In this document: piece after piece, positions 35,901-41,779 of the stretch
Position numbering within the stretch: the stretch's first letter is position 1
Layout: each line of letters opens with the position of its first letter
Assembly (NCBI GenBank): GCA_015068985.1
Contig: SVJL01000005.1
Span: forward strand, 1-53,784
Length of the DNA: 53,784 nucleotides
Direction of reading: 5' to 3'
From: Oscillospiraceae bacterium
Lineage (GTDB): Bacteria; Bacillota; Clostridia; UMGS1810
The notes under the pieces: generated by a model
Databases searched by the model: none
What the model saw: only the letters and a program-made list of their open reading frames with translations
What the model was told of the DNA's origin: nothing
Translations under genes and position numbers: made by a program

Positions 35901-38117
35901 TTTATATTTTGCAGTGCCTGCTGATTTTGGCAACCATCTTGCAACAATTGTGTAACTTTCAGGCGTTGTGTCGCCATCCTTTGCACCAATTGTTATTGTG
36001 TATCCAATATCTTTCGGAGCGCCGTTAACCAACCATCCGGCAAGTGTATAGTTTTCTTTTGTTACTTTATCTTCACCGGGAAGAGTGATTGTTGCACCGT
36101 ATTGCATATCGCAATCATCAAAGCCTGTTCCGGTGCCTCCGTCGAGGTCATAGTCTACTGCAAGGGTTTTTAATGCATAATACAGCTTAATAACAAGAGA
36201 GCCATCAGCTTTAATTTCACCGGTTGTGGGTTCGCCCAATTCGTCATTGTACACCTCATAGCCTTCCTTAAGCTTCGATGTAACCGTTGGACGACCTCCA
36301 ATCTCTCCCTTGTCTGTTACAGTTGCAACTTCGTCTTTTACATAATCCTCTCTATTTTCACGGTTACCGCCAAGAGGGAGGTAATAATATTCAACGGTGT
36401 AGTCTGCATATTCGGTGTCTGACCAAACTGCTTCAACTTCAATATTGCCGGTTATTTCTGTTGATTCATCAAAGGGTTTGGTTTTGTCGTCAGAATATAC
36501 CCATCCCTTAAAGCTGAAATCACCGTCGCCTTTCCACACCGGGTCAGGGGGCATATTGTCGCCAAGAGTCCAGCCTTTAACTATTTTTATCTCTTCTTTA
36601 TCACTCGTACCATTTTTGAGAACAAATGTAACTTTCCAGTATTCGCTGGCAATAATTTCCATTGGTCCGGTTACGACAGTTGCCTCTGTTACAATTTTGT
36701 TGGTGGATTTATCATAGAAAACCTTATCAGGATAAAGGTCCATATCAAATCCGCCAAGCTCACCGCTACCGATTTTTTCATTCCAATAGTATTTTTTGGT
36801 TATGGTCTGCGTGTCGCTGATTTTAAAGGTAACAACATATGGATCAATAGTATAATATAAGTTGAAGGTTGTGCCGCTCGCAGTTATTCTTTTATCTTCG
36901 AGCTCACTCATGCTTTCGTTTAGAGTGTAGCCATCAATTGATATTTTTTCGGGTGCTACCCATGTACCCTCTTTGTATTTCTTTTTTGAAACCACGGTTT
37001 CATAGGGCTTATCTTCATATCCGCTTCTGTCTTTCTTCTGGCGGTAGTGATATGTTTTAAAGGAATATTCTTTGGTGGTGGAGCCTCCTCCGCCACCGCC
37101 ACCACCGCCTCCGCCGCCTCCGCCACCACCGGAGGGAGGTGTTACAGGCTGAACGGGAGTTACAGATTCGCCGATGAATGTTGCTTTTGTGATTTCACGG
37201 ATGCCCTTAAAAGGTTCTTCTGAGCGATAGTTATCGAAGTGGACAATTCCGTTAACGTCTTTAACAACAACAATTTCGCCAACGGTTGTGTTGGTGAGCT
37301 TTACAGATTGTTCACCGCCTCGGGCAAGAAGTCTGCCTTTGATTGTGACATTATTAAGCACAACTGTGCCATTGCCAACACCGTCACCGATGATGAGGTC
37401 ACCGTTTATTGTAACGTCACTGAGCGTCACCCCGCTTGTGCGGATAAGGCTTGAAGCGGAACCTGAATGGCTGAAGGTTGATGCTGTGGTGTAGTAGGTT
37501 TTGATAATGTTGTGCATTATCTGAGCAAACTCTTCACGTGTGATATTTGCTTTGGGGTTGAGGTTGCCGTTCTGATCACCGTTTATGTATTTTTTTTGCG
37601 AAAGGATTGCCGCATAGGGTTTTGCCCAATCGGCAACAGTGTTGCCGTCGGGGTGATTACCCAGAGCAGAAAAATCCTGAGTTTCTAAAACCAGAGATCT
37701 TGCAACAACCGCAAAAACCTCTTCACGGGAAATGTAGGCATTGGGTCTCATGGTACCGCCGCCATCACCCTGAAATGTTTGCATATTAACCGCTTTGGCA
37801 ATTTCGGTATAGAACCAGTCTGACGATGAAACGTCATAGAAAGCCGATATGTCGGCTGTTTTGGTTGCACCAAATGCTCTGTTTATTATTGTTGCCATTT
37901 CGGCACGGGTAAGATTGCCTTGCGGAGCAATTGTATTCTCTGTTCGACCGTTTAAAAGGCCGTTGTCAACTGCTGCAGTCATCGCTTCTTTTGACCAGCC
38001 GGTTGGAAAGTCAACAAAATTCGATGTGTCCGCCGCAAAGATGCCCGGAACCATCGACAGAATCATTGTTACACAAACTAATAATGCTGTCGCGCTTCTC
38101 CATAATTTTCTTTTCAT
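29952..38117 (-). CDS. Giant SLH surface protein with tandem MucBP-like/InlB B-repeat modules
   Basis: About 2721 residues from MKRKLWRSATALLVC, with GGGAGG nine bases upstream; signal peptide ends near FAAD. Three SLH domains (~27-215) are followed by a beta-rich stretch, a 13-Gly run near 340, then two InlB-type beta repeats (~375-565). Nine two-part modules of ~160 residues follow (~565-2000): a MucBP-like half (YTVEYYYLPLGG, KGEIGGR, DGSLVIKLYY) and an InlB B half (DYDLDGG, GATITLPGEDKV, LAGWLVNG). A long acidic helical region (~2090-2650) and a short repeat-like tail (KRIDDNTYHVIIEGKTASV) end it. No LPxTG; anchoring is by SLH. A surface adhesin or S-layer scaffold is likely. It is cargo of the intervening element. 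Confidence 0.88.
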   Translation of the reverse strand: MKRKLWRSATALLVCVTMILSMVPGIFAADTSNFVDFPTGWSKEAMTAAVDNGLLNGRTENTIAPQGNLTRAEMATIINRAFGATKTADISAFYDVSSSDWFYTEIAKAVNMQTFQGDGGGTMRPNAYISREEVFAVVARSLVLETQDFSALGNHPDGNTVADWAKPYAAILSQKKYINGDQNGNLNPKANITREEFAQIMHNIIKTYYTTASTFSHSGSASSLIRTSGVTLSDVTINGDLIIGDGVGNGTVVLNNVTIKGRLLARGGEQSVKLTNTTVGEIVVVKDVNGIVHFDNYRSEEPFKGIREITKATFIGESVTPVQPVTPPSGGGGGGGGGGGGGGGGSTTKEYSFKTYHYRQKKDRSGYEDKPYETVVSKKKYKEGTWVAPEKISIDGYTLNESMSELEDKRITASGTTFNLYYTIDPYVVTFKISDTQTITKKYYWNEKIGSGELGGFDMDLYPDKVFYDKSTNKIVTEATVVTGPMEIIASEYWKVTFVLKNGTSDKEEIKIVKGWTLGDNMPPDPVWKGDGDFSFKGWVYSDDKTKPFDESTEITGNIEVEAVWSDTEYADYTVEYYYLPLGGNRENREDYVKDEVATVTDKGEIGGRPTVTSKLKEGYEVYNDELGEPTTGEIKADGSLVIKLYYALKTLAVDYDLDGGTGTGFDDCDMQYGATITLPGEDKVTKENYTLAGWLVNGAPKDIGYTITIGAKDGDTTPESYTIVARWLPKSAGTAKYKVEIYHQNVENDDYKLESGDFYTDEIGKEAKVTPETIIGFDLNESDSNLSGTITADGNLILKLYYDRKTVTVTHNMDGGAITDDKVSLPQGEAMRFGSSIYLPTDGQVHKAGHYLDKWKVNGVECEPGSSYTISTEADVNIVPVWKKYDPVDYTVKYYVAKLNATNLDDTNSYEVKETDIKKGEVDSEVQADIKTYTGFTHNGAFADREKGIVTKDGKLVLEVYYTRNNVNVAINIDGGILSDGYTLDQGTKQFGAEIKLPGESDVTKEHYTLSGWIVNKGTENEKSYAPGEKVTITEDVTYEIEAIWTEVGKTSYTIKTYQLELDGVTYKETDSDIINNVFVNTDVELKVEDFEDKIYGFSFNDGKSKLKGNTGNGGLVLEVYYDRKSVSLSYELDGGTEVSPIDKADKLFGYTLTLPTADAVRKDSNKLKAWKIDGTEYAPGAKYEIVAEGTVTITAVWEELEPVKYTIERYHEKLDKYTGTVDRTYAKAETEEKTAIPDTWVSAEPKDYTGFERDATQAGDETGKVAADGSLVLKVYYNRKMLEFTTITDGWSFADNYIDDFGEKYFGDEITLPGADNVVKENNTLTGWTVNGKNYEPGATVIIDFYVDQVVEVIPIWLEQGKGNYTYAHYKLKIGGTPGNVAHYGESVEAGSGTSENAGKEVSVDFKTYEGFTPNEDISNPKGTIVANETIELKLYYDRNSYSVAYKLAADESFADGFTPIQGEAIHFETEITLPTDQQVTKKSHKLIGWVVNKGTANEKEYKPGEKFVLGTDGASIEPVWEKLPDVTYTVEHWAVNDNKNKDNKLSYSRLDDETEEFTVEADTVVNAKVKQIKGFIWNEDEEFKTEMSGTAVSGKSLVLKVYYYREVINVTYSFGTGVTDASFVTAPRDGEFQFGEEIRLPKISDVKREGYTLAGWQIGNTAHDPGDIVEITEVSDISIVAIWNEKGKTSYTIKHYQLKVGGTSGNVSDYLFKEDTVETDVLPGKEVTAEPEDYYGFVHNQDMMSEASGTVEEDGSLVLKLYYDRVKVNVKFDIVGSSLTPGVELDDGIKEFGDTFELPGYGSLTKDDYELTGWLVDGVEKSFGEKITIETEDDIVVEPVWSKLYAYYIKYYMQTVDRSGYEADEDLTETKYAIDGKTVNVTNVPIITGFTHNSTASTLTGVVYADETLELKVYYDRNTIAISYDFTNGGGFSEEYSPVTSVVYGAAITLPSAEDVENEFDILKEWSFNGNTYNPGQEVVIEGFDPENGWIFTAVWETTIVYNVEFRSAGHLIHSEQVPAGTSVPEDKIPGSGTVDGYVKNERISPTLYSNENVFTHKVKFGWFYNPTTQKWEKFTHEVKVTSEIVDENGVLTVEERSPKLSIYTYVDKIGLGFTFERYYEPTVKITDGSGNTVTTGTRAADTIKNLLWDAFSDSETLLQTNLQEQIEKIGDKGLDKIREKEGIDENNNILNLEVLLRFSQIIGEAELEDYIVDNAKESLGNNEELKDSILDYYETKANNSKAEKEEVKELFTNAFVGAVDVDSGSMVHIKQLCQQIITDADYSDFETNKANRNAIIEESVNRIIDNNDFHKCEEYEDYVIDHLDEIGQLDPTIDDVIKTIYQDTLDKMVDQLINDEEFEVEPLTEFILTAFEMKVKEYSFETLIEKVPEQVFKIYPREKLEAIYASAYNEILRKIDFARSDIANGQTALVPCGINFVVNPVDDVYVPLRDRFVELVDNRAQQNFYYSENPYLQELIKLTEADNLFVPDTGVGSGYAIRDYRYYYDLMLKLAIIGDDALVWYTEELTEEELDELVLNYEDLAVKYANLLAEMLYEYAETGEIPDRFNNKVTLTIEKKLYEKFGSQIDKLLDWYKTSPFYKEYGSEDYAKLRKVVNKAFTKINITTDEAFDLFNKAYEIASGKFDEVGDITDKITQIDENTYEISFKGKTLRVKRIDDNTYHVIIEGKTASVKRYDDGNCFEIAFDGNLVEIKRSINAE
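32110..36425. repeat. Nine tandem ~480-bp coding modules (MucBP-like + InlB B-repeat)
   Basis: Each module encodes a half ending in LKLYYDR or similar and a half ending in a GW-x-VNG plus AVW/PVW motif. Protein-level similarity is obvious while the DNA has diverged, so the array is old and not recently amplified. Confidence 0.8.
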
Positions 38118-38136
38118 TGTTGTTTTCCTCCCTGCA

Positions 38137-39222
38137 TTAACCAAGGTTTAAGTACTGAGCTTTTTGCAAACTCTTTTCATTACGATAAGCACTATCTATT
38201 TTATCAACCAGACTGGTATCACCGCCTGAAGCTGAAAGCTGCGAACGAAGATCAGACAAGATTTGCGCCATCTGTGCATCACACTGTGCTTCCAAAGCAG
38301 TCGCCCGAGGATACAAACTGGAAATTATATCCTTTATACCTGACGCCCTCTGGTCTTCAGGCAACGCATAATAGGCAGACACCGCCTGATTATATAAAGC
38401 ATCCAACTGAGCAAGCATGCTTGATTTGAGTACATACACCCGGGCAATACTTGCTGAAACATCTGATGAACTTGAAGAATTTGGTTTATCCTGCGGAGTT
38501 GAATTTCCTGAATTGGCAACCGTTCCGTTTGAAGCGCTGTTATCAACTGTAGGGGTATTGCTGGCTATGCTTGAGCCTATGCTAGACCCAATACTTGATC
38601 CGACATCAGAGGCAGAACCGTTTGACTGAGACCTATTGGCTTCTGATTTGGTTTCGGTTTTTTCTTTAGCAGGTGTTGGTTTTTTTGTGCTCGATTTTTC
38701 TGCACTTGATTCTTTGGCACTTGATTCTTTGGCACCTGATTCTTTAGCACTTGATTCTTTAGCACTTGATTCTTTAGCACTTGTTTCTTTAGCGCTTGAT
38801 TCTTTTTTGACAGCTTCTTTTCTTTCTTCCTTTAACTGTTCAGCTTTTTCTATACTGATTTTTTCACCGGTTTCTGAGTCTACCAGTGCACCATCATCGG
38901 AAAGATCAAGCTTTTTGCCAAACATATCATCAACAGTTATTTGTTCGGTAAGCATAGACATAAGCTCTTCATCATCTATAATACCTTCCTGATATAACTT
39001 TTCTTCCAGTGGTGTTGTTGCATGAACAGAATATTCAGGATTATCATTAAGGAATTTGTTTAGTTCCTCATTGTTTTTTTCTGTCATTTGCTCTATGTCT
39101 GACTCTGAATACTTCCACCAATAATACACTGCTTTTATATTATCAAACTGCCACCATACTACAATAGCGGCGACGAATATGACAACTGCCAAAACAATTA
39201 AAATGATTCTTGATTTTTTCAT
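38137..39222 (-). CDS. Membrane-anchored Ser/Lys-rich protein with KESSA repeats
   Basis: 361 residues, not recognised as a family. An N-terminal uncleaved-type helix (~5-24, IILIVLAVVIFVAAIVVWW) anchors it with the bulk outside. Residues 40-135 are acidic and helical; ~140-180 are nine KESSA-like pentapeptides; ~180-265 are Ser/Asn/Thr/Gly low-complexity including GSSIGSSIGSSI; the C-terminal ~95 residues (VLKSSMLAQLDALYNQAVSA) form a helical, possibly coiled-coil domain. It is the first gene of the element's operon, 19 bp upstream of the giant SLH gene, behind a strong sigma-A promoter. A wall-spanning spacer or an S-layer assembly partner is a reasonable guess. Confidence 0.75.
   Translation of the reverse strand: MKKSRIILIVLAVVIFVAAIVVWWQFDNIKAVYYWWKYSESDIEQMTEKNNEELNKFLNDNPEYSVHATTPLEEKLYQEGIIDDEELMSMLTEQITVDDMFGKKLDLSDDGALVDSETGEKISIEKAEQLKEERKEAVKKESSAKETSAKESSAKESSAKESGAKESSAKESSAEKSSTKKPTPAKEKTETKSEANRSQSNGSASDVGSSIGSSIGSSIASNTPTVDNSASNGTVANSGNSTPQDKPNSSSSSDVSASIARVYVLKSSMLAQLDALYNQAVSAYYALPEDQRASGIKDIISSLYPRATALEAQCDAQMAQILSDLRSQLSASGGDTSLVDKIDSAYRNEKSLQKAQYLNLG
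38695..38806. repeat. 15-bp tandem repeats encoding KESSA
   Basis: About seven to eight 15-bp units (TCTTTAGCACTTGAT on the plus strand) with few changes, a substrate for slippage that would lengthen or shorten the exposed spacer by five residues per step. Confidence 0.85.
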
Positions 39223-39306
39223 AATATGTAATCACCACTCATCAAAAATTTTCGTTAAATCATTCAAATGGACAGACTAACCCATAATTAAGATTATACA
39301 TACTAT

Positions 39307-39335
39307 ATTGTATACTTTATCTTTGAAAATGTCAA
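39307..39335 (-). promoter_or_regulatory. Sigma-A promoter of the S-layer cargo operon
   Basis: Minus strand TTGACA (39330-39335), 17-bp spacer, TACAAT (39307-39312), 85 bp before the first cargo gene and inside the element. It makes cargo expression independent of the split gene. Confidence 0.8.
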
Positions 39336-39350
39336 GTAAATATATCATAT

Positions 39351-39854
39351 TTACATAAATTGTAATCTTAACGCATTGCTTAACTTGGTGACACAAACAT
39401 CTGTTTGTGCCACAGGAAGATTATTCTTTTGCCAAAGCTGAATGTCGGCACTTTCTTCTTTAAATTTTGAACTGAATGTTTTTGCGTTTCCTTCCGAGCC
39501 GAAAAGAATAACTTTTTTGTCGTAGGTTGCAATACCTTCAACCTGTGCAGGTCTTCCAAGGCCTGTGAAAACATCGAGCGTTATGCGGAAGAAGAATTTG
39601 AGGTCTACCGAATAGTAACCACGGTTAAATGCAACCGGTTCAACATCGGAGTATATCCAGATAATTTCTGCCTTGCGGCATCTTATGCTTGTGGCTCTGT
39701 CCACCAGATTCTGACCGCACTCTGTGAGATATACTCTTAAGTTTTCGATACATTCCTTATCACGGCACGAGTCATACACTTTTTTTGTCTGAATGCACAC
39801 CTGTTCAGAGCAAATGTTACTGTTGTTATTGCAGCAATTTACTCTATCACTCAT
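39351..39854 (-). CDS. N-terminal part of the split cysteine-rich protein
   Basis: As it stands 167 residues; GGAGG lies eight bases before the ATG. Codons 1-151 (39854-39402) are true gene sequence; the last 16 codons (DVCVTKLSNALRLQFM) are read from the element end and are artificial. The N-terminus is Cys-rich (CCNNNSNICSEQVCIQTKK), followed by KVYDSCRDKECIENLRVYLT, a Cys/Arg helix and a beta-rich segment (SVDLKFFFRITLDVFTGLG, KKVILFGSEGNAKTF). The 3' continuation is at 27392-27006. A sigma-K-like promoter candidate precedes it. The joined 279-residue protein has over 20 cysteines in clusters at both ends, as in coat or cross-linked proteins. Confidence 0.8.
   Translation of the reverse strand: MSDRVNCCNNNSNICSEQVCIQTKKVYDSCRDKECIENLRVYLTECGQNLVDRATSIRCRKAEIIWIYSDVEPVAFNRGYYSVDLKFFFRITLDVFTGLGRPAQVEGIATYDKKVILFGSEGNAKTFSSKFKEESADIQLWQKNNLPVAQTDVCVTKLSNALRLQFM
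39388..39413. other. Attachment-site junction, right end of the 12-kb element
   Basis: A 12-bp inverted repeat with one mismatch, GTGACACAAACA and TGTTTGTGCCAC, surrounds the TC dinucleotide at 39400-39401, as expected of a serine recombinase site with a two-base crossover. Bases right of TC are host gene, bases left are element. It contains the direct-repeat core TCTGTTTGTG. Confidence 0.75.
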
Positions 39855-39906
39855 AATATAACCTCCAAACTTAGATTAGGAATAGCCTCTGCAGCTAACC
39901 CTTTTG

Positions 39907-39935
39907 TATAATATGTTTGAAAATCTGTTTTGGTG
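39907..39935 (-). promoter_or_regulatory. Sigma-K-like promoter candidate of the split gene
   Basis: Minus strand CACC (39932-39935), 16 bp, then CATATTATA (39907-39915), fitting the mother-cell sigma-K pattern AC-N16-CATAnnnTA known from B. subtilis. The expected start site would leave a leader of about 45 nt. No sigma-A promoter was seen in the same place. The motif is short, so chance matches are possible. Confidence 0.4.
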
Positions 39936-39963
39936 AATAGAAGAAATTTAAAGAAATATTTTA

Positions 39964-39993
39964 TTGACAGAACATTTGAGGGTAATATATTAT
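39964..39993 (+). promoter_or_regulatory. Sigma-A promoter of the thioesterase gene
   Basis: TTGACA (39964-39969), 18-bp spacer, TATTAT (39988-39993), 37 bp before the ATG. Confidence 0.7.
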
Positions 39994-40030
39994 ATAGAAA
40001 GAAATATATTGGAAAGGTGACACAGTTAAT

Positions 40031-40504
40031 ATGAAAAATGCAAAAAGAGTGAATGATTCTCTCACCCATCATGTTCAGATTTTATCTCAGGGCACTCTCA
40101 ACGGCTACAAGAGATTGTTTGGCGGAAGACTTATGGAATGGATAGACATTGTTGCGGCAGTAGTGGCAAGAAGACATTGTAATATGAACGTTACTACAGC
40201 TGCGGTTGACAGTCTGGTGTTTAAAAAACCTGCATTTGCAAACAATACCGTTGTGATTGACGGTTACATTACCTATGCAGGAAAAACTTCTATGGAAATA
40301 TGCGTAGAAACTTTTGTGGAAAATCTTGACGGGAGCAAAGAAGCCATAAACACCGCCTATGTTGTGATGGTTGCAATTGACGAAGATGGAAAACCCGCAA
40401 AGGTACCTGAACTCATAATTGAGAGCGAACAGGAAAAAATCAACTATGAAGCTGCACTTAAAAGAAAAGAATACCGCAAGCTCCGTGCAGATGAAAATTT
40501 CTGA
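40031..40504 (+). CDS. Hotdog-fold acyl-CoA thioesterase
   Basis: 157 residues; AAAGGTG precedes the start. The hotdog helix region GYKRLFGGRLMEWIDIVAAVVARRH and the strand VTTAAVDSLVFKKPAFANNTVVIDGYITYAGKTSMEI are characteristic of the YkhA/BFIT-type acyl-CoA hydrolases. It cleaves acyl-CoA thioesters in the cytoplasm, chain length unknown. It is a single gene divergent from the split cysteine-rich gene and convergent with the subtilisin gene. Confidence 0.88.
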   Translation: MKNAKRVNDSLTHHVQILSQGTLNGYKRLFGGRLMEWIDIVAAVVARRHCNMNVTTAAVDSLVFKKPAFANNTVVIDGYITYAGKTSMEICVETFVENLDGSKEAINTAYVVMVAIDEDGKPAKVPELIIESEQEKINYEAALKRKEYRKLRADENF

Positions 40505-40561
40505 TTTGTGCAGCAAACAAATAATAAGATGGATATATATTTCATCTCACTTTAGCAGTGT

Positions 40562-41569
40562 TCAGCAAAGCAGCATTGCCACAACAAGATCTGCCATTTT
40601 TGACGATACCGAAAAGCGGGACTCAATTTTTTCTTTGGTGCGTCGAATGTCAACATAGTCGCTGCCCGATATTCTGCCAAAGCTGAAAAGTCCGTAACCA
40701 TAGCGGTCGTCTCTGCCGTATCCGCTCAGATCTTCGGTATATATGTTGAGAAGGAGCCGGATTTCGTCGGGAGTCAGACTGCGGTTATAACGCATCATGC
40801 CCTTTGCCTGCAAAATTGCCACAGCTCCGGTTATTATCGGGGTTGCCATAGATGTGCCGCTGAGTAGTGCATAGCCGTCATCAAGGTAAGTGGAATATAT
40901 GTTTATTCCGGCGGCAGATATTTCGGCGGCACTTCCCTTAGAACTGAAATCGGCAATTGTTTTGTTGATATCCACAGCCGACACTGCGATTGTTTCATCA
41001 AAGTTGGCAGGGTAGCCAATGGTGTTGTTACCGTTTTTGCCCTCGTTTCCTACAGCACATATGAGCGTTATGCCCTTATGATGCAAATATCTTATGAGAT
41101 TGGCGTATCTTTTTGAGGTGAATGATGACGAAAACGACATATTAATAACATTAACACCGCAATCAGCAAGCCACAGAGCACTTTTTTCGATGGCATTATA
41201 ATTTGTCTTTCCGCTTTTGTCGAAAGCTCTTGCAATGTATAGCTTTGCTTTTGGAGCAACTCCAACAACTCCCTTACCGTTGCGTTCTGCGGCAACTATT
41301 CCGGCAACATGGGTGCCGTGACCGTTGGCATCTTCAATGTCGGACAGATGTCCGCCCGAAAAATTAATGCCCTCTTCTATACGGGATGCAAGGTCGGGAT
41401 GAGAGGTGCAGATGCCTGTGTCGATTATGCCAACTTTTACTCCCTCGCCCATGGTTTCGTTCCATTCAAGCGGAGCACCAACCATTTTTACACCATAATC
41501 TATGATTTCGCTATCTTGATTGCTTGTTACGCTGATTAGCGTATAGTCACTGATTTTAAAATTATTCAT
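40562..41569 (-). CDS. S8 subtilisin-family serine peptidase, probably intracellular
   Basis: 335 residues from MNNFKISDY, with GGAGTG upstream; a longer frame from 41611 lacks a ribosome site. The catalytic triad is Asp in VGIIDTGICTSHPDL, His in NGHGTHVAGIVAA and Ser in GTSMATPIITGAVAIL; the oxyanion Asn lies in CAVGNEG. There is no signal peptide, only a short ~30-residue N-terminal extension, as in Bacillus intracellular serine proteases. Expected role is cytoplasmic protein turnover in stationary phase or sporulation. A strong bidirectional hairpin lies upstream at 41620-41658. Confidence 0.9.
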   Translation of the reverse strand: MNNFKISDYTLISVTSNQDSEIIDYGVKMVGAPLEWNETMGEGVKVGIIDTGICTSHPDLASRIEEGINFSGGHLSDIEDANGHGTHVAGIVAAERNGKGVVGVAPKAKLYIARAFDKSGKTNYNAIEKSALWLADCGVNVINMSFSSSFTSKRYANLIRYLHHKGITLICAVGNEGKNGNNTIGYPANFDETIAVSAVDINKTIADFSSKGSAAEISAAGINIYSTYLDDGYALLSGTSMATPIITGAVAILQAKGMMRYNRSLTPDEIRLLLNIYTEDLSGYGRDDRYGYGLFSFGRISGSDYVDIRRTKEKIESRFSVSSKMADLVVAMLLC

Positions 41570-41612
41570 AACAGATATCACTCCGTGTGGTTTTTGATAA
41601 ATTATATACATT

Positions 41613-41661
41613 ATATGAAAAAAGAGCGAATCCGGTGCAATACCGTATTCGCTCTTTTATC
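41613..41661. terminator. Intrinsic terminator upstream of the subtilisin gene
   Basis: Perfect 12-bp stem AAAAGAGCGAAT / ATTCGCTCTTTT (41620-41631 with 41647-41658). The A/T flanks allow it to work in both directions; its main job is probably to end the minus-strand esterase-isomerase transcript. Confidence 0.8.
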
Positions 41662-41779
41662 TCCTAAAAAGGCTAATATAACACTTATATTAAAAACCGC
41701 AACATTTTTTGCATAAAATACAATATCTATGCTTCAACTAAAGCTCAAAAGCAGAATATGCTCTGAACATATGTCTAAA

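Larger units (their letters stand above)
27391..39409. mobile_element. Skin-like 12.0-kb intervening element interrupting a cysteine-rich gene
   Basis: Bounded by direct repeats TCTGTTTGTG at 27391-27400 and 39400-39409; the unit is 12,009 bp. Cargo, all on the minus strand: a membrane-anchored Ser/Lys-rich protein, a giant SLH protein, a second SLH protein and the recombinase at the left edge. The flanking gene halves are on the same strand and in correct order. Recombination at the repeats restores one frame across the junction (LPVAQT followed by EVVDPICLATK). Precedents are the sigK skin elements and other sporulation-gene insertions excised by serine recombinases. The S-layer cargo is unusual; no phage genes were seen. 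Confidence 0.8.

Noticed and set aside
38577-38992. Leu/Ser- and Lys/Gln-rich frames across the KESSA repeats
   Set aside because: Products of the 15-bp repeat in other frames; the minus-strand membrane protein explains the region.
27391-39409. The 12-kb element as a prophage
   Set aside because: No capsid, tail, lysis or replication genes; only envelope proteins and a recombinase.
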